Positions 7,511 to 15,468 are shown, counted from the stretch's first letter. The stretch: 18,495 nucleotides of DNA from BMS3ABIN04 sp965554225 (GCA_965554225.1 CBEVZC010000056.1:1-18495), one strand, 5' to 3'. The notes: generated by a model from the letters alone, not told the origin. Numbers and translations: made by a program.

Positions 7511-8734
7511 TTGAAAAATAATAACTTTATCCCAATTACCGAACAAATGGATTTAATTAAACGAGGCGCTTCGGAAATAATTCCTGAAGATGAGCTGATA
7601 AAGAAGTTAGAGAAATTTGCTAAGACCGGTAAACCGTTAAATATAAAATTAGGCTGCGATCCTACTCGTCCCGATTTACATTTAGGTCACTCTGTTGTTT
7701 TACGCAAATTAGCTCAATTTCAGGAACTAGGTCATCAAGCCATTCTGATTGTAGGCGATTTTACCGCAATGATTGGTGATCCTTCAGGGAGAAATTCAAC
7801 AAGACCTCCTTTAACTTTTGCTGAAGCTCAAGAAAACGCAAAAAGTTATTGGGAGCAAGCTTCAAAAATATTAGATAAAGAAAAAACGAAAATAGTAAAT
7901 AATTCCGATTGGCTGAGCAAAATGAGTTTTGAAGATGTAATTAAACTAGCTTCGAAATTTACGGTTGCCAGAATGCTTGAAAGAGACGATTTCTCAAACA
8001 GATATAAAAGCGGTGTGCCAATTAGTGTACATGAATTTCTTTATCCCTTAGCACAAGCAATGGATAGTGTTGCTATAGAAAGTGACGTTGAATTAGGCGG
8101 TACGGATCAGACTTTTAATTTACTTGTAGGCAGAGATATTCAGCGTGAGTATGGACAAGAACCGCAAGTTATTTTAACTATGCCGTTACTGGTTGGAACG
8201 GACGGGACCGACAAAATGAGCAAGTCTTACGATAACTATATCGGCATAAATGAAAGTCCGAAAGAAATTTTCGGGAAGTCTCTTTCAATTCCTGATAATT
8301 TGATTTATACGTATTTTGAATTGGCAACAGATGTTACCGGTCAAGAACTTGAAAAAATTAGAAATGAACTTAATGATAAGAGCATAAATCCTAGAGACGT
8401 AAAGCGTTCTTTGGCAAAGAAGTTAGTTTCAATGTATCATTCGGAAGAAGCGGCAAAGCAAGCGGAAGAAGAATTCGATAAAATATTTATTAAAAAGGGT
8501 GTACCGGATAATATTCCTGAAATTAAATTGACAAATATAAAGGAACTGGAGATAATCGATCTAATTTTGGAAGCTGGATTTGCTCCGTCACGGGGTGAAG
8601 CGAGGAGACTTGTTCTGCAGGGAGGTGTTTCCGTTAACGGGAAGAAAATAACGGATATAAAGCAAATGATCACAATAGTTGACGGTTTAATTCTAAAGGT
8701 TGGAAAAAGGAAGTTTGCGAAAATTTTAGTATAG
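7511..8734 (+). CDS. tyrS: Tyrosyl-tRNA synthetase
   Basis: Class I aminoacyl-tRNA synthetase that charges tRNA-Tyr in the cytoplasm. The HIGH-type motif is HLGH at residues 57-60, following GCDPTRPDLH. The second ATP-binding motif is KMSKS at 235-239. The tyrosine-binding region includes ELGGTDQTFN at about 194-203. A C-terminal S4 RNA-binding domain spans about 340-405 (PSRGEARRLVLQGGVSVNG). The HLGH form and about 400-aa length fit the TyrS2/TyrZ-like subgroup. The start is taken as TTG at 7511, because GGGGA lies at 7496-7500 and the extra residues (FIPITEQ) look conserved. An alternative ATG at 7547 (Met13) lacks a ribosome-binding site. It lies 29 nt after smpB and 9 nt before pdaD, so a shared transcript is likely. 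Confidence 0.97.
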   Translation: MKNNNFIPITEQMDLIKRGASEIIPEDELIKKLEKFAKTGKPLNIKLGCDPTRPDLHLGHSVVLRKLAQFQELGHQAILIVGDFTAMIGDPSGRNSTRPPLTFAEAQENAKSYWEQASKILDKEKTKIVNNSDWLSKMSFEDVIKLASKFTVARMLERDDFSNRYKSGVPISVHEFLYPLAQAMDSVAIESDVELGGTDQTFNLLVGRDIQREYGQEPQVILTMPLLVGTDGTDKMSKSYDNYIGINESPKEIFGKSLSIPDNLIYTYFELATDVTGQELEKIRNELNDKSINPRDVKRSLAKKLVSMYHSEEAAKQAEEEFDKIFIKKGVPDNIPEIKLTNIKELEIIDLILEAGFAPSRGEARRLVLQGGVSVNGKKITDIKQMITIVDGLILKVGKRKFAKILV

Positions 8735-8743
8735 GGAGAATTA

Positions 8744-9289
8744 GTGTACGTTCCGAAAAAAATATTTTTTACAAAAGGTGTTGGCGTTGAAAAAGAATAT
8801 TTAGCTTCTTTTGAACTTGCTCTTAGAGACGCTAAAATTGAAAAATATAATATAGTAACTGTGAGCAGTATTTTCCCCGTTGGCTGCAAAAAAATATCAT
8901 TGCATGAAGGAATTAAAGAATTAAAACCGGGACAAATAATTCATGCTGTAATGGCGAGGAATGCAACCAATGAACCAAACAGGTTAATTGCTGCTTCTTT
9001 AGGAATAGCACGTCCAAGGGATAAAACCATGTACGGTTATTTATCGGAGCATCACCCGTTTGGTGAAACCGCTCAAGTATCAGGTGATTATGCGGAAGAT
9101 TTGGCGGCATCCATGTTAGCTACAACTTTGGGAATTGATTTTGATCCCGATAACGCATGGAACGAAAAAGAACAGGTTTTTAAAATGTCCGGTAAAATTG
9201 TTAATACTACAAATGTTACACAATCCGCCCGGGGAAATAAAAATGGTTTGTGGACAACTGTAATAGCAGCTGCAATTCTGTTACCCTAA
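8744..9289 (+). CDS. pdaD: Pyruvoyl-dependent arginine decarboxylase
   Basis: Decarboxylates arginine to agmatine, the first step of a polyamine (putrescine/spermidine) route, using a covalent pyruvoyl group instead of PLP. The proenzyme cuts itself at a Ser-Ser bond: VSSIFP at residues 40-45 places it between Ser41 and Ser42, with Ser42 becoming the pyruvoyl group of the larger subunit. HPFGET (104-109) contains Glu108, matching the family's conserved glutamate. The 181-aa length is normal. The start is GTG at 8744 with an AGGGAG site that overlaps the region just after the tyrS stop (9-nt gap), so translation is probably coupled to tyrS. This class is best known from archaea and Chlamydiae and also occurs in Bacteroidota/Chlorobi relatives. 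No other polyamine gene is in the window. Confidence 0.93.
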   Translation: MYVPKKIFFTKGVGVEKEYLASFELALRDAKIEKYNIVTVSSIFPVGCKKISLHEGIKELKPGQIIHAVMARNATNEPNRLIAASLGIARPRDKTMYGYLSEHHPFGETAQVSGDYAEDLAASMLATTLGIDFDPDNAWNEKEQVFKMSGKIVNTTNVTQSARGNKNGLWTTVIAAAILLP

Positions 9290-9446
9290 ACTTTTTAATC
9301 TTAATCCTGGTCTTACTCTTAATCCGGGAACCGATAAAAAGTTATAAAGTTGATAATTCAATACTAAAACGGCAGTCCTTTTTTACATATATTATAATTG
9401 GTTTTAAATTAAGAATTAACTCTAACCATTCTTTGATGCTTTAGAA

Positions 9447-9851
9447 ATGAAATTGAAGAACATACTACTTGCTAAAATTATAATAACCACATTATTTTGG
9501 GCTGCTCCCCTATTATTTGCTCCGCCTGACCTGTTTCTTTTACTTGGTATTCCGGTTCCCCACCCGATTTTGTTTATCAGATTACTTGGCGCAGCGTATT
9601 TTTCTTTAATTTTTGTTTACGTCTATGGCTATCGATTGCTGAAATCAAAAAGAAATCCCTTAAGTGCGGAACTTTCAGTTTCAACAGGAATTGTTAGTAA
9701 CGGGCTGGCATTTATAGTTTTATTTTATTTAGGAATTTCAGGCAGTTGGGCAGAATGGGGCTTAATTGGTCAAATTTATATGTGGAGCACGGTAGTAATT
9801 ACTTTACTTCTTACTGCCGGACTGTATTTTGGTTTTAAGTTTAATAAATAA
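9447..9851 (+). CDS. Small four-helix membrane protein, function unknown
   Basis: A 134-aa very hydrophobic protein with about four predicted transmembrane segments (roughly residues 6-26, 42-63, 80-98 and 107-130). A short basic loop (RLLKSKRNP, about 63-71) suggests that this loop faces the cytoplasm. There are no catalytic motifs and I do not recognise the family. The ATG at 9447 has no clear Shine-Dalgarno sequence, as is common here. It follows pdaD by 157 bp of AT-rich DNA with no convincing gene or terminator, and ends 39 bp before the repeat cluster around the RAYT gene. The even hydrophobic pattern and intact reading frame support a real gene, but the role is unknown. Confidence 0.65.
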   Translation: MKLKNILLAKIIITTLFWAAPLLFAPPDLFLLLGIPVPHPILFIRLLGAAYFSLIFVYVYGYRLLKSKRNPLSAELSVSTGIVSNGLAFIVLFYLGISGSWAEWGLIGQIYMWSTVVITLLLTAGLYFGFKFNK

Positions 9852-9890
9852 TATGAAAAAGCTTCTTTATTAACCTCAGTTCTGTTTTCC

Positions 9891-9985
9891 GTAACACAGG
9901 TTTGTAATTTGTGTTTTTAACGTTTTAAGACAAAGCTACTTTGCTTGTATCAATTACATTTTCGCAGAATACAATTCTGCGTTAC
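9891..9985. repeat. Left copy of a roughly 90-bp repeat flanking the RAYT gene
   Basis: It starts with GTAAC and ends with GTTAC. The left end is a hairpin AACACA (9893-9898) with TGTGTT (9910-9915), next to GTAAC. The right end is a hairpin CGCAGAAT (9963-9970) with ATTCTGCG (9974-9981), 3-nt loop, with GTTAC at 9981-9985. The linker between includes CTACTTTGCTTGTATCAATT. The right copy (10695-10783) matches it closely apart from a 6-nt gap and a few substitutions. Confidence 0.85.
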
Positions 9986-10017
9986 GAGCGCAGCATGAAA
10001 TCTTAATCTATGAATTC

Positions 10018-10608
10018 TTATTCAGCCAGATAAGTAAATTTCCAATCCTTCCAATCATTAACTAACTTAGCTTTAACAGGATTATATAAAATATACTTTA
10101 TTATCCTTTTCAGCTCATCTTCATCTCTTACAATATGGTCGAAACTCTCGGACTGCCAAAAACTGCCTATTCTTTTTAATATTTTATTAGCTTCCCGTGC
10201 CGAATATCTCTTGATTGATTGCATAATTTTGTCAACAGTTTTTAAATCATCAAATAAGTAAAAAACTAAATGTACATGGTTTGGCATAATTGTATAACAA
10301 ATTAGCTTAAAGTCCTTTTTATCATAAAAATGGAGACTTTGCTGAACTATCTTTGCAATTTTCTCATTTTTCAAATATTGAATTTTTCTGTTATTGTCTA
10401 ACAATTTGTCATATTCGGCAAAGAATTTTTTATCTTTTAGGTATTTCTCTTTCTTAGTCTTTGCAATTTCTGTGAATTCTTTTCTTCCCCTTAATTCCTT
10501 TAATGCTTTTATAGGGATCGAATCTTTTAACCGATAAGTAATAAAAAAGGTTGTATTCTTTCTATAAAAATGAGGTAGATTTCTTCTATGAAAATGTGTT
10601 AAATTCAT
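10018..10608 (-). CDS. REP-associated tyrosine transposase (RAYT, Y1_Tnp/IS200-like)
   Basis: A 196-aa HUH-type single-strand DNA endonuclease of the Y1 transposase superfamily. The metal-binding HUH motif is His111-Val-His113 in MPNHVHLVF. The likely catalytic tyrosine is Tyr135 in SIKRYSAREANK. The C-terminal block FWQSESFDH...YILYNPVKA (about 150-185) is characteristic of RAYTs rather than classic IS200/IS605 TnpA. RAYTs are usually single-copy domesticated enzymes that act on REP hairpins nearby, cutting at a short sequence beside the stem. Here the gene is bracketed by matching direct repeats carrying hairpins with GTTAC/GTAAC, its probable substrates. The gene is intact. The start at 10608 precedes NLTHFHRRNLPHFY, a typical RAYT N-terminus. 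Mobility is not shown by the sequence. Confidence 0.9.
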   Translation of the reverse strand: MNLTHFHRRNLPHFYRKNTTFFITYRLKDSIPIKALKELRGRKEFTEIAKTKKEKYLKDKKFFAEYDKLLDNNRKIQYLKNEKIAKIVQQSLHFYDKKDFKLICYTIMPNHVHLVFYLFDDLKTVDKIMQSIKRYSAREANKILKRIGSFWQSESFDHIVRDEDELKRIIKYILYNPVKAKLVNDWKDWKFTYLAE

Positions 10609-10667
10609 AACACTAAAATATTAAATTTAATTACATTTTATACTCTAAATTAGAAGAATATAAAGAT

Positions 10668-10690
10668 CGCAGAATGCAATTCTGCGTTAC
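10668..10690 (+). repeat. REP-like hairpin with 3' GTTAC
   Basis: CGCAGAAT-GCA-ATTCTGCG forms an 8-bp perfect stem with a 3-nt loop, followed directly by TTAC so that the last stem base and tail read GTTAC (10686-10690). It is nearly identical to the hairpins at 9963-9985 and 10761-10783. With the next unit it makes the convergent junction GTTAC-TAAG-GTAAC (10686-10699). Confidence 0.85.
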
Positions 10691-10694
10691 TAAG

Positions 10695-10783
10695 GTAACA
10701 CAGGTTTGTAATTTGTGTTTTTAAAAGACAGATCTACTTTGCTTGTATCAATTACATTTTTGCAGAATACAATTCTGCGTTAC
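10695..10783. repeat. Right copy of the roughly 90-bp repeat flanking the RAYT gene
   Basis: Same order as the left copy: GTAAC, hairpin AACACA (10697-10702) with TGTGTT (10714-10719), the shared linker, then the GCAGAAT/ATTCTGC hairpin and GTTAC at 10779-10783. Compared with 9891-9985 it lacks a CGTTTT hexamer and differs at a few linker positions. Both copies are in the same orientation, so the RAYT gene lies between direct repeats. Confidence 0.85.
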
Positions 10784-10790
10784 GTAAGAT

Positions 10791-10811
10791 AACACAGTTC
10801 TGTAAACTGTG
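10791..10811 (-). repeat. REP-like hairpin (CACAGTT type)
   Basis: CACAGTT (10793-10799), loop CTGTA and AACTGTG (10805-10811) form a 7-bp stem. The preceding ATAAC is a one-base variant of GTAAC, so with the unit ending at 10783 it forms a second, slightly decayed convergent pair. Confidence 0.7.
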
Positions 10812-10841
10812 AATAATTGCATATTGAATAAAATAAAAACA

Positions 10842-10863
10842 GCAGAATGCTATTCATCGTGAC
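10842..10863 (+). repeat. Degenerate REP-like hairpin
   Basis: GCAGAATGC-TATTCATCGTGAC resembles the intact unit GCAGAATGCAATTCTGCGTTAC with several substitutions and a deletion. The stem is partly broken. It lies next to the stop of the symporter gene at 10869 and looks like a decayed copy. Confidence 0.5.
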
Positions 10864-10868
10864 AGATT

Positions 10869-12269
10869 TTAATCTTCATATATTTTTTGCCGTTTCTTTA
10901 ATCCCTTTAAATGAACAATTAAAGCTAACACCAAGCCTACTATCATCGGTTCGATTTGTGATAATATATTAGTATCTGCAAATAGAGGTCTGACGAAAAA
11001 CCAAATTAAACTTCCGGAAACTCCAAGAATAATTTCTGCAATTGCATAATTCTTGTCAATCTTAAAATTTGCATAGTATGCTCCGATTATCAAAAATATT
11101 ATTCCGGGAATTAGTATGCTCCCGATTAAATACCAAAGCTGAATAATTGATTTAACGTAATAAGCTAAAGGAATGGAGATAATAATTGTAACTAATAATC
11201 CTACCTTCGTATATATCACTGTTTCCTTATCGGAAATACGATTTTTTATTTTATAAATAAAATCTCTGCTGAATGTTGTAGCACTGAGGAACAAAAAACT
11301 ATTAAGGGTTGATAAAATTGTTGCAAACAATGCAGCATAGAAAAATCCTTTTATTCCCGGTCCGAGTAATTTTTCGGCAAGTAGCGGGAAAGCTTGAATA
11401 GGGTTTTGTAAATCCGGTAATGAAGCCCGGGAGTACAATCCGGTTGCAGTTGTTAAGAAATCGAACAAAGCCCATAGTACAACGGATATTATGATTCCGT
11501 TGCGTGCTATTTTACCGCTCTTTGCCGCATAACATCTCTGATGAAAACCGGGGTCCGTAAACGTCCATAATGCAATTAAAAACCAAACTACTATATAGGT
11601 AATGGAAGCATTTCCGGTAAACGTTAAATGATCGCTTGGCACATTTTGTTTTATAAACTCTAAACCTCCTAAATCAGAGTTTGCAATATAAATCATAATT
11701 ATAAACCCGATAAACATTACAAAGAATTCAAGGGCATCAGTATATAAATCGGATTTGTATCCGCCTTTAAAAAGATAGACTGATGATACAAGGACTCCCA
11801 AAACTATTGCCGGTAATAATTTAATATTGAAAATAAGTGTTAATAGATTGGCAATCATTAATAAATACGGAGCGGGCGATACAAGTAAAAAAATAATTAC
11901 TGCCGAAAGGAGTCCGACTTCCCTTCCGTAAGTTTGCTGAAGTTTGTCCGGGATGGTAAATAATTTTGCTTCGCGAATCTTTTTGGCAAAAAATATTGCA
12001 AATATAATTGCGAAAATATAATACGGCAATCCTTGGGTTACCCAGCTTACAATACCATATTTATAAGTGAATTCCCCAACTCCAAGAATGCCGCCGTACC
12101 AAGTTGCCACATTCGTTAAAACAAACAGCAGCAGCCCAACCTTTCTTCCCGAGAGCAAATATTCATCGGACACTTTCCCTTTGCCAACTTTGGAAATAAA
12201 GCCGACAAATAGTATCGCCGCAAAAAATATTATCAGAACAAGAATATCAAGATTACTAAAAGAAATCAT
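10869..12269 (-). CDS. Sodium:solute symporter, probable thiamine transporter
   Basis: A 466-aa inner-membrane protein of the SSS (sodium:solute symporter, SLC5-like) family with about 12-13 helices. Family features are LLSGRKVG...TWYGG...GEFTYKYG (about residues 38-70), the loop TDPGFHQRCYAAKSGKIARNG (about 238-258), and helix 8 ATILSTLNSFLFLS (about 315-328) with hydroxyl residues that would form the Na2 site. The gene overlaps the end of thiamine pyrophosphokinase by 14 nt and is third in an operon under a TPP riboswitch. The likely substrate is therefore thiamine, or possibly a thiamine precursor. An SSS-type candidate (ThiV) has been proposed elsewhere by comparative genomics, and other Bacteroidota usually have PnuT in this slot. 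The family call is secure; the substrate is inferred from context. Start ATG at 12269. Confidence 0.88.
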   Translation of the reverse strand: MISFSNLDILVLIIFFAAILFVGFISKVGKGKVSDEYLLSGRKVGLLLFVLTNVATWYGGILGVGEFTYKYGIVSWVTQGLPYYIFAIIFAIFFAKKIREAKLFTIPDKLQQTYGREVGLLSAVIIFLLVSPAPYLLMIANLLTLIFNIKLLPAIVLGVLVSSVYLFKGGYKSDLYTDALEFFVMFIGFIIMIYIANSDLGGLEFIKQNVPSDHLTFTGNASITYIVVWFLIALWTFTDPGFHQRCYAAKSGKIARNGIIISVVLWALFDFLTTATGLYSRASLPDLQNPIQAFPLLAEKLLGPGIKGFFYAALFATILSTLNSFLFLSATTFSRDFIYKIKNRISDKETVIYTKVGLLVTIIISIPLAYYVKSIIQLWYLIGSILIPGIIFLIIGAYYANFKIDKNYAIAEIILGVSGSLIWFFVRPLFADTNILSQIEPMIVGLVLALIVHLKGLKKRQKIYED

Positions 12270-12915
12270 TTAGGATTGCATCTTTAAAATTTCGAATTAC
12301 GAAAATTATACCGCCTTGTATTTTCAAGCTAACTTCATCCGCTTTTGCTTCATTGCTTGTGCTTTCCTTTTTGCCGAATGGTAAAGAAACATTTCTCAGC
12401 GGGTATTTTAATCCTTTGGATTTTATTTTGGTTTGTTCATCAAACCCGTAAAGCGAAATTGTTTCTCCCGGAATAGTGTTAAACAAAACATCTCCGGTAA
12501 AAGCTTTCAGAATAGATTTTTCGTGAATGAGCGATATATCTATTTTATTAAAGTACTTAATTAGTATTCCCAAATTACAGAATGAATGATCCAGCCTGTC
12601 TCCTGTTGCTCCAAGCAAAACAACTTTGTTAAATTTATGTTTAATGGCATACTTCAAACATTTTTCTACATCGGTATCATTCTGGCGTTTATAATGAATT
12701 ATCTTAATTTGCCGTTCATTTTTATAGAAAGATAAAACTTCGGGTTTTATTGAATCAAGATCACCTATTATAATATCCGGATCAATCTTCATAGTATAAG
12801 CTGAATTAGCTCCACCGTCCGCCGCAATTAAAGGCTTAAATCCTTTATTTTTATAAAAATTAATTACCTGTTTTTTAGGCTTGTTTCCATTAGCTAATAT
12901 TATACATTGTTTCAT
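12256..12915 (-). CDS. thiN: Thiamine pyrophosphokinase
   Basis: Transfers pyrophosphate from ATP to thiamine, giving the cofactor TPP in one step and trapping imported vitamin in the cytoplasm. The 219-aa length is typical. Conserved motifs are DGGAN at residues 33-37, GDLDS at 51-55 (acidic, magnesium/ATP site), QNDTDVEK at 78-85 and GATGDRLDH at 102-110; the C-terminal beta domain follows. The ATG at 12915 comes 20 nt after the stop of the TonB-dependent receptor gene, and the 3' end overlaps the symporter start by 14 nt, so the three genes are one operon. Control by the upstream TPP riboswitch makes this salvage self-limiting. Bacterial genes of this type are named thiN, or tnr3 in older comparative work. 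Confidence 0.95.
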   Translation of the reverse strand: MKQCIILANGNKPKKQVINFYKNKGFKPLIAADGGANSAYTMKIDPDIIIGDLDSIKPEVLSFYKNERQIKIIHYKRQNDTDVEKCLKYAIKHKFNKVVLLGATGDRLDHSFCNLGILIKYFNKIDISLIHEKSILKAFTGDVLFNTIPGETISLYGFDEQTKIKSKGLKYPLRNVSLPFGKKESTSNEAKADEVSLKIQGGIIFVIRNFKDAILNDFF

Positions 12916-12935
12916 TGATCTCTTCTATTTGTTAA

Positions 12936-15422
12936 CTATAAACCTAATTTAACTCCGGTTAAGAAGTTCCTTTCTGCAGCCGGAAAAAACTCACCGCCAA
13001 TTGCGTATGAAGCATACAAATTATCAAATAAATTATTTACTTGTACAAAAATTTTAATCTTTTTGAAAAAAGAATTTAATTGAAATTCGTAACTGCCTAT
13101 AAAATTAACAACGAAATAAGCATCAACTTTATTATCCGAGTATGAAACAAATCCAGGATACTTTGCACGATATGCCGGTAATTTATTATAAAAATTATCG
13201 GAATAGAAATCTCCGACAAACTTAGCTGAAAATTGAGCAAAAAGTCCTTTGTATTTATAATTTACAATCGTATTAAAAGTTACTGCAGGGAAACCGCTAA
13301 TGATATTGCTTTTTAAGTCTATTGCCACAGATTGACCGGAATAATTAATATAGGTTTTTCCGTCCTGAATAAAATTTCTGCTGTATGAACCGTTTAGTAA
13401 AATATTTAAATTATTTATCAGTTTTAACTGTCCGGAAAATTCCAGTCCGGTGTGAATTGTTTTATCAATATTGCCGGTAATCGGCTGACCGAATCTGTCT
13501 ACTTGTCCTTTCTTAACTATTTCGTTATTAAATAACATATAAAAACCATTAAGGGAAAAGCTCATATTTTTCAGTTTATAATTTAGTCCCAACTCAAAAT
13601 CGTTCATTGTTTCCGGTTTTACAAGCGGATTATCAAAATCATAATTACCGTCTGGGTTCAATTTGAATTGCGGAACTTCTCCGGCGCTTGATTCCGCTGC
13701 ATCGTAATAGTTTTTTAATCTCGGTTCACGCGTTACTCTTGCAAAAGAAAAATATGAATTTACTTTAGGAGAGAATTTATAATTTATGCCGATACGCGGA
13801 TTAACATAAAAACCGGGTACATTAAAATTATTCCCAACATATTTTTCATTATATATTTTATAATTATGATAAGCAAATTGAACTTCCGCAAGTAAATTTA
13901 TTTTTCGGTCTAAATTCCAATTTTCGTTTGCATAGAAATTTAATATATCCTTCCCTCCGTTAAAGGAGTAGTATTTGTAATCTTTAGTTAATCCGGGCGG
14001 CAAACCTTCGGCATAGTTTATACTGCCCCAATGCAAAGATTTATGTTTACGAAACTCACCGCCTAAAATTAAATTACCGTTTTTATGTTTAATACTAATG
14101 CGCGGTATCCATCCCCATTGAACGTTTTCAACTTGTGCACGAATCAAGGCATTTGTAGGATTTGCCGTTGAATCAATTCCGTTAGCTTTCAAGCGGAAAT
14201 AATCATCATAAAAAACCGACCATGAACCGTCATAATCAAAAAAACCTTTACCGATTACAAGAAAAAGAGCTGAATTAAATGTAACATTATCGTTTAATTT
14301 TAGATCGTTTAGTATTTCAAAATGAGGCTGTGAGAAATTTTCAATCTCTGAAGCTCGGCGTAAAACTTTAAAAGTATAATTATTATCATCAGCTTCCCAA
14401 TAAGATAAATTTTCTCTTCTCAAATTTTTATTTTTAATAGTAAACTTCGGTAAACCGTTATATGCTAATCCGTCAGAAATAGGTCCACCATAAATATTAA
14501 TTTGCGTAGTAAGTTTTTTATCATACCTAACTGCCGAAACGTGATAACTGTTAAAATTAACCCAGCTGCTGTTTCTGTAACCGCTGCTCAACGTTTTTGA
14601 AAGTTTAGTGTAAACGGAATATTTATTTTTAATTAAACCGCTGGAGAAAGAGGCTTCATATTTCCTGGTATTAAAGCTTCCTAAAGTTGATGAAAGATTG
14701 AACATCGGTCTGTAGGAAAACGAAGAAGTAATTATATTAATTGAGCCGCCTATCGCAGGATAACCAATACTTCCGCTTCCCGCACCTCTTTGTACCTGAA
14801 CCATTTCCGTACTTTCCAGAAGGTCCGGCATATCCAACCAATAAACGTTGTGATCTTCGGGATCATTTTGAGGAATGCCGTTAACCGATACGGAAATTCT
14901 TCTTTGATCGAAACCGCGAATGCTTAAATAGTTATAGCCGATTCCGTTTCCATTTTCGGAATAAAAAGTTGTGGATGGTAAATAAGATAGATATTCCGGT
15001 AAATCCTGAGTTATATAGTCCTGATCAATATCTTCACGTTTAATTTTTGAAAATGAAGCCGGAGTATTTCTTAAGTTTCCAATTGTTCCATTTACTAAAA
15101 CAGTTTGACTGCTTAGAATTGATCTCTTCATTTTAATAACTTTAATTTTTCTGGTTCTTAATTTATCTATCAGAATATTTTTTGTTTTGTATCCGACATA
15201 ACTAACAATCAAGTATTTTGATAAGTCATTTTTTCCTAAACCTGAGATAGTAAACTCACCGTTTTTATTTGTAGTTGTTCCTTGCTGAATATCTGGAATA
15301 GAAATGTTTGCAAGAGCCAAAGGTTCGTTCGAACTTGCATCAATTACTTTCCCTTTAACTGTGAAAGATTGAGCGCCTGTTGTTGTGTATAAAAGTAGTA
15401 ATAGTATAATTAAGTGCTTCAT
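12936..15422 (-). CDS. TonB-dependent outer-membrane receptor, probable thiamine importer
   Basis: An 828-aa outer-membrane beta-barrel receptor. Signal peptide: about residues 1-17 (MKHLIILLLLLYTTTGA). A carboxypeptidase-D-regulatory-like beta domain follows (about 20-105, starting FTVKGKVIDASSNEPL), as in many Bacteroidota receptors. The plug domain (about 118-235) contains SIRGFDQRRISVSVNG and ends GAGSGSIGYPAIGGSINI. The barrel runs to the C-terminal GVKLGL. An in-frame ATG at 15476 would add 18 residues, but those codons lie inside the riboswitch terminator region. The ATG at 15422 has AAAGGA just upstream and begins a proper signal peptide, so it is preferred. The TPP riboswitch and downstream thiN indicate thiamine (or a phosphate ester) as cargo, corresponding to the predicted Omr1-type receptors. 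Transport would need TonB/ExbBD encoded elsewhere. Confidence 0.93.
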   Translation of the reverse strand: MKHLIILLLLLYTTTGAQSFTVKGKVIDASSNEPLALANISIPDIQQGTTTNKNGEFTISGLGKNDLSKYLIVSYVGYKTKNILIDKLRTRKIKVIKMKRSILSSQTVLVNGTIGNLRNTPASFSKIKREDIDQDYITQDLPEYLSYLPSTTFYSENGNGIGYNYLSIRGFDQRRISVSVNGIPQNDPEDHNVYWLDMPDLLESTEMVQVQRGAGSGSIGYPAIGGSINIITSSFSYRPMFNLSSTLGSFNTRKYEASFSSGLIKNKYSVYTKLSKTLSSGYRNSSWVNFNSYHVSAVRYDKKLTTQINIYGGPISDGLAYNGLPKFTIKNKNLRRENLSYWEADDNNYTFKVLRRASEIENFSQPHFEILNDLKLNDNVTFNSALFLVIGKGFFDYDGSWSVFYDDYFRLKANGIDSTANPTNALIRAQVENVQWGWIPRISIKHKNGNLILGGEFRKHKSLHWGSINYAEGLPPGLTKDYKYYSFNGGKDILNFYANENWNLDRKINLLAEVQFAYHNYKIYNEKYVGNNFNVPGFYVNPRIGINYKFSPKVNSYFSFARVTREPRLKNYYDAAESSAGEVPQFKLNPDGNYDFDNPLVKPETMNDFELGLNYKLKNMSFSLNGFYMLFNNEIVKKGQVDRFGQPITGNIDKTIHTGLEFSGQLKLINNLNILLNGSYSRNFIQDGKTYINYSGQSVAIDLKSNIISGFPAVTFNTIVNYKYKGLFAQFSAKFVGDFYSDNFYNKLPAYRAKYPGFVSYSDNKVDAYFVVNFIGSYEFQLNSFFKKIKIFVQVNNLFDNLYASYAIGGEFFPAAERNFLTGVKLGL

Positions 15423-15440
15423 TTTTATCCTTTCGTTTAA

Positions 15441-15468
15441 AATAAAAAAGCCGTTTGAGGAAAACGGC
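15441..15468 (-). terminator. Intrinsic terminator of the TPP riboswitch
   Basis: On the minus strand, GCCGTTT-TCCTC-AAACGGC forms a perfect 7-bp stem (15468 to 15450), followed at once by TTTTTTATT (15449-15441). It lies between the TPP aptamer and the receptor start codon, so it is the expression platform. When it forms, the thiamine operon is not transcribed. Confidence 0.88.

Noticed and set aside
8437..8889. 150-codon minus-strand open frame over the tyrS/pdaD junction
   Set aside because: It is antisense to two well-supported genes, is serine/phenylalanine-rich and has no family motifs: a shadow of the coding strand.
9250..9444. Small plus-strand open frame between pdaD and the membrane protein
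   Set aside because: Its first part overlaps the pdaD 3' end in another frame, it has no ribosome-binding site, and its composition looks like translated AT-rich spacer.
9891..10783. Insertion sequence or CRISPR interpretation of the repeats around the transposase-like gene
   Set aside because: There are only two copies of the long repeat, with a gene between them and no regular spacers. The protein has RAYT rather than IS200/IS605 features, and no target-site duplication was identified.
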